The notes under the pieces are model-generated. The model ran no database searches. It saw only the letters and a list, made by a program, of their open reading frames with translations, and had not been told where the DNA came from. From positions 22,211-39,184 of the forward strand of contig DESK01000001.1 in NCBI GenBank assembly GCA_002361955.1: a stretch of DNA of 16,974 bases, read 5' to 3'. The first letter of the stretch is position 1, and every line of letters starts with the position of its first letter. The translations under genes were made by a program, and so were the position numbers. The DNA comes from Lachnospiraceae bacterium UBA3316. Its GTDB lineage: Bacteria; Bacillota; Clostridia; Lachnospirales; Lachnospiraceae. Positions 14,382 to 16,974 of this stretch are shown in pieces.

Positions 14382-15053
14382 ATGTCATTTTTTATAGCTA
14401 CAGAAGATAACAGTTATTCCCTGACAACGGCAGGCTTTGTGGTGACGGCCATTTTTTTCGCAGTGCTGCTTTTGGTGGCGGCGGCCGTGTCCGGAGAGAA
14501 AAAAGGAAAGAAGATGGGGGCGAAGGAGCTGGCCTTCTGCGCCATGTCCATCGCGTTAGCCAGCGTCACATCCATGATGAAGCTCTATGAGTTTCCGTTT
14601 GGCGGTTCCGTGACGCTGTTCAGCATGCTTTTTATCTGTTTGCCGGGATATTTTTACGGTTTGGCGGCAGGGCTTTTGAGCGCGGCGGCCTACGGAGTTT
14701 TGCAGTTTCTCTTAGATCCCTACATCCTGTTTCCGATGCAGGTGATTGTGGACTATCTGCTGGCTTTCGGTGCCCTGGGACTGTCAGGACTCTTTTATAA
14801 ATCAAAGAATGGACTGGTGAAGGGCTATCTTCTGGGAATCCTGGGCAGGTATGTGTTTGCCGTGATTTCCGGCTGGATCTTCTTCGGAGAGTACGCCTGG
14901 GAGGGATGGGGAGCGCTTCCCTATTCCCTGGCCTACAACGGAGCCTATATTTTCACAGAGGGCGCAGTGACAGTGATTTTTCTGTGTATCCCGGCAGTGG
15001 GCAGAGCCTTCCTGCGTGTGAAGGATATGGCGGTCAGCGGGAGAAGAGCATGA
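14382..15053 (+). CDS. ThiT-family ECF transporter substrate-binding (S) component
   Basis: A 223-residue integral membrane protein of the Thia_YuaJ/ThiT family, which works with the EcfAA'T module (not in this window) to import thiamine or a related compound. An extra N-terminal hydrophobic helix (about 15-40) precedes the usual six-helix core. Family parts are FPFGGSVTLFSMLF, YILFPMQVIVDYLLAFGALG, and YAWEGWGALPYSLAYNGAY, with the Y and N that in L. lactis ThiT (Y146, N151) contact thiamine. The glutamate E84 is D here. The histidine H125 and tryptophan W133 positions appear to be A and F (GRYVFAVISGWIFFGEY). This is from remembered alignment and needs checking, but it leaves the substrate less certain. 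GGAGGT lies 5 nt before the ATG. The stop overlaps the next start by ATGA. Confidence 0.82.
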   Translation: MSFFIATEDNSYSLTTAGFVVTAIFFAVLLLVAAAVSGEKKGKKMGAKELAFCAMSIALASVTSMMKLYEFPFGGSVTLFSMLFICLPGYFYGLAAGLLSAAAYGVLQFLLDPYILFPMQVIVDYLLAFGALGLSGLFYKSKNGLVKGYLLGILGRYVFAVISGWIFFGEYAWEGWGALPYSLAYNGAYIFTEGAVTVIFLCIPAVGRAFLRVKDMAVSGRRA

Positions 15054-15895
15054 GGCATGCGGATAGCATTGAGAGGCTGGAGGGCGCACTGGCAGCCGTC
15101 GGAAGCTTTGACGGGATTCACCTGGGGCATCAGGCGGTGCTTCGGACATTAGCGGAGGAAAGCAAACGGCAGGGCCGCCCTTCGGCGGTGGTAAGCTTTT
15201 TCTGGGAGAAATCCCAGGAGGCACTGACCACGGAGCTTGAGAAGGCCTATTATATGGAAAAGCTGGGGGTGGATGTGATGCTCTCCCTGCCGGGGGAAGC
15301 ATATGCGGGGGCGGAAGCCCTTAAGGAGCTCCTTACAGAGAAAATGAACGTTGGGGGAATTGTGGCGGGAACAGGCTGCCCGGAGCAGAGATGCCTGAAG
15401 GCCTGGGGGATTCCGTGGTATCCGGTGGACGCCGTGGAGATCGGCGGGAAGCCTGTGACGGCTGCCCGGGTCAGGGACTGCCTCGACGGGGGACGTATGG
15501 AGGAGCTGGAAAGGCTCTGCGGCCATCCGTATTTTATGCTGGGAAAGGTGGTTCATGGGAGAGCCCTGGGACGTACGGTGGGGATGCCCACAGCCAACCT
15601 GAAAATTTACGGCACCAAGCGGCGGCCGCCAAACGGCGTGTATGCCACCCGTACTTATATAGAAGGAAAAGCCTTCCTGGGAGTCACAAACGTGGGGCTG
15701 CGCCCTTCGGTGGACGACCGGGATGAGATTACCATTGAAACGATGCTGGATGATTTTGGCCAGGATATTTACGGTGAGAAAATCATCACAGAGTTTCCCC
15801 TTTTCCTGCGGGAAACCAAGAAGCTGGACGGCCTGGAGGCCGTGCGCCGGCAGGTAGAAAAGGATATGGCGCAGGCAAGGGGATCCCTGCTGTGA
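15050..15895 (+). CDS. RibF-like protein: riboflavin kinase with a degenerate FAD synthetase half
   Basis: A 281-residue protein, shorter than the usual 305-315 of bifunctional RibF. The C-terminal riboflavin kinase looks intact: GKVVHGRALGRTVGMPTAN (165-183), NGVYATRTY, NVGLRPS (214-220), catalytic E230 in TIETML and DIYGEKI. The N-terminal FMN adenylyltransferase keeps GSFDGIHLGH (18-27), but the usual FDPHP is FFWEK (50-54), the DFRFG...G loop is reduced to GTGCPEQRC (107-115), and the SST.IR phosphate motif is TAARVR (137-142). It therefore probably makes FMN but not FAD, and may be a second copy beside a normal RibF. The start at 15050 overlaps the thiT stop (ATGA) and has GGGAG upstream. 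An in-frame ATG at 14906 lies deep in thiT and is rejected. Confidence 0.85.
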   Translation: MRHADSIERLEGALAAVGSFDGIHLGHQAVLRTLAEESKRQGRPSAVVSFFWEKSQEALTTELEKAYYMEKLGVDVMLSLPGEAYAGAEALKELLTEKMNVGGIVAGTGCPEQRCLKAWGIPWYPVDAVEIGGKPVTAARVRDCLDGGRMEELERLCGHPYFMLGKVVHGRALGRTVGMPTANLKIYGTKRRPPNGVYATRTYIEGKAFLGVTNVGLRPSVDDRDEITIETMLDDFGQDIYGEKIITEFPLFLRETKKLDGLEAVRRQVEKDMAQARGSLL

Positions 15896-15904
15896 AAAAC
15901 TGTT
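15890..15904 (+). promoter_or_regulatory. Second CTGT direct repeat, upstream of the last lipoprotein
   Basis: CTGTGAAAAACTGTT closely matches the repeat at 13011-13026 but its two CTGT elements are 10 nt apart rather than 11, and there is no third unit. It overlaps the ribF-like stop and lies 22 nt before the next -35. This is a weak site candidate. Confidence 0.25.
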
Positions 15905-15926
15905 GAGAGAAACATCACTCTTTGCT

Positions 15927-15954
15927 TTGCAATAGAAAAAAAGTATGTTATAAT
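15927..15954 (+). promoter_or_regulatory. Strong extended -10 sigma-A promoter of the last lipoprotein
   Basis: -35 TTGCAA (15927-15932), 16-nt spacer, consensus -10 TATAAT (15949-15954) preceded by TGT. The leader is about 95 nt, with AGGAGGAG at 16041-16048 before the ATG at 16056. No stable leader structure was recognised. Confidence 0.8.
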
Positions 15955-16055
15955 GTAAGACCATAGAAAACCAAAAGGGAATGGAAGGACTGGGCAAACA
16001 GGAGCTTAAGAAACAGAACAGTTGCGATAACTAGTATTTCAGGAGGAGATAGACT

Positions 16056-16974
16056 ATGAAAAGATTTAGAAAGTATGGAATGTACCTGATGCTGGGACTG
16101 GCGGTGGCAGGAGCCGCTGTGGGCTGTAAGAAGAGGCCGAAGGAGACGGAGCCCTCTTCTGAAACGATGACGGAGTCAACCAAGCTGAATGAGGAGGTCG
16201 AGGTGACGCCGGGAACGCCTACTACCCAGACAAAGCTTTACACGGCCAAAGACAGAAGCTTTTCTATTGTTTTGCCGGACAGCAGTTGGAAGGAAACAAA
16301 AAATTCGGATGACACACTCGTCTTTGAGTCGGCCGGCCAGGGAAGCATCACGATTACGCACCTGTCGGGGGAGACGGCAGCATCTGTCAAGCTTCCGGAG
16401 ACAAAGGAAGAGGTGCTGGAAAATTTCACGACGGCCGGAAAGGATGCGGAAAAGTATGAGGTGCAGGAGTTTAAAAAGACAGCTGCAGGCTCTACGGATC
16501 AGTACCACACGGTCATTAAGTGTTCCGATTCCGCAGAGGATTACCGTTACTCGGTGGGATATGATATTGCCGCTGAGGAGGAGATCTACTCTGTAACGGG
16601 CCTGATCAAGGAAGATGACGAAGACCTTTTGGAGGAAGTTAAGACGGCTGTGGAGAGCTTTAAGGTGTTAGGAAAGACGACTTCCGGAAATAAGGGCGGC
16701 ACTTCTACAGGAGAGACGGGGGACAGCCAGGGAAGCGGCAGCGAGTCCACAGGCACCGTCAAGGTGATTTATGACTCCAAGGGAAATCCCATCACGGTGA
16801 CGAAAAATACCGACGGTACCTGGTCCGACAGCACCGGAAAGACTTACGATATGCAGCAGTACGGAGTGATGGGAAGCGACGGTTACTGGTATACATACTC
16901 CGCGCCGTCCACAGGAAACAGCGGCACAGGCAGCAATAACGGCAGTAACGACAATAACAATGACAACAACAACA
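16056..16974 (+). CDS. Lipoprotein of unknown function, 3' end cut by the window
   Basis: An open frame of 306 codons that runs off the window without a stop. The signal peptide ends in an AVGC-type lipobox with C24, so the protein should be membrane-anchored and exposed outside the cytoplasm. A Ser/Thr/Glu-rich linker (29-58) leads to a folded-looking domain (about 61-208: LYTAKDRSFSIVLPDSSWKE to VESFKVLGK), loosely like PsbP/Mog1-type lipoprotein domains. A Gly/Ser linker, a short module (VKVIYDSKGNPITVTKNTDG, then DSTGKTYDMQQYGVMGSDGY) and an Asn/Asp/Gly-rich tail follow. It has its own strong promoter. I cannot assign a function. Codon use and composition match the neighbours. Confidence 0.85.
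   Translation, partial: MKRFRKYGMYLMLGLAVAGAAVGCKKRPKETEPSSETMTESTKLNEEVEVTPGTPTTQTKLYTAKDRSFSIVLPDSSWKETKNSDDTLVFESAGQGSITITHLSGETAASVKLPETKEEVLENFTTAGKDAEKYEVQEFKKTAAGSTDQYHTVIKCSDSAEDYRYSVGYDIAAEEEIYSVTGLIKEDDEDLLEEVKTAVESFKVLGKTTSGNKGGTSTGETGDSQGSGSESTGTVKVIYDSKGNPITVTKNTDGTWSDSTGKTYDMQQYGVMGSDGYWYTYSAPSTGNSGTGSNNGSNDNNNDNNN
16926..16974 (+). repeat. Asn/Asp/Gly-rich low-complexity codons at the window edge
   Basis: AAT/AAC, GAC and GGC codons dominate, encoding an Asn/Asp-rich stretch such as NNGSNDNNNDNNN. The stretch continues beyond the window, so its length is unknown. Confidence 0.7.

Noticed and set aside
14906..15049. Start of the RibF-like gene at an ATG inside thiT
   Set aside because: The extra 48 residues are thiT read in another frame. 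The ATGA overlap start at 15050 with GGGAG upstream fits the RibF N-terminus.
1..16974. CRISPR arrays, tRNA/rRNA genes, insertion sequences or prophage genes
   Set aside because: No regular repeat-spacer pattern, no cloverleaf, no transposase or phage motifs were recognised on either strand.

Overview
The window reads as a chromosomal segment of a spore-forming, anaerobic-type Firmicute, most likely a Lachnospiraceae/Clostridia member. The reasons are strong AGGAGG-type ribosome binding sites, sigma-A promoters of TTGNNN/TATAAT type, a SpoVAF/GerA-family germination protein, three lipobox lipoproteins with low-complexity tails, and clostridial-style Mfd, ThiT and GltBD proteins. Coding density is high, and no IS element, CRISPR array, rRNA or tRNA was seen. 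The assignment rests on protein resemblance by eye, not on a database search.

Layout. (1) 1-1821: the C-terminal end of glutamate synthase large subunit (gltB, cut by the window edge) and the complete small subunit gltD. (2) 1829-2743: a convergent SmtB/ArsR-type metal-sensing repressor, then a 225-nt divergent intergenic region rich in inverted repeats, then a small DUF1622-type membrane protein. It ends in a strong bidirectional terminator at 2763-2802. (3) 5815-2817 on the minus strand: an XRE regulator followed 59 nt later by a P2-type calcium-transporting ATPase. (4) 6073-7956: a SpoVAF-like spore germination protein and a threonine-rich lipoprotein. (5) 7967-13005: a promoter and structured leader, then a eukaryotic-type HisA, pth and mfd. 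pth and mfd overlap by ATGA. (6) 13000-15895: a parvulin-like (PrsA/SurA-type) lipoprotein with its own promoter, preceded by three 7-bp direct repeats in an 11-bp period. A hairpin-rich spacer follows, then a ThiT-family ECF S-component overlapped by ATGA with a RibF-like protein. (7) 15927-16974: a strong extended -10 promoter and a lipoprotein that runs off the end of the window.

Most genes are conserved housekeeping or sporulation genes. The points that stand out are: a HisA of the plant/fungal (HIS6) type placed with pth-mfd; a RibF whose riboflavin-kinase half is intact while its FMN-adenylyltransferase half has lost its usual motifs, translationally coupled to a ThiT homologue that lacks an expected thiamine-contacting histidine; a parvulin-like lipoprotein with both conserved histidine positions changed to tyrosine; a Pho-box-like triple repeat upstream of that lipoprotein; and an ArsR protein that carries both zinc sites of SmtB but has no zinc transporter next to it. 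No clearly new multi-gene system is evident. The best candidates for something undescribed are the ThiT/RibF pair with its leader and the HisA leader.
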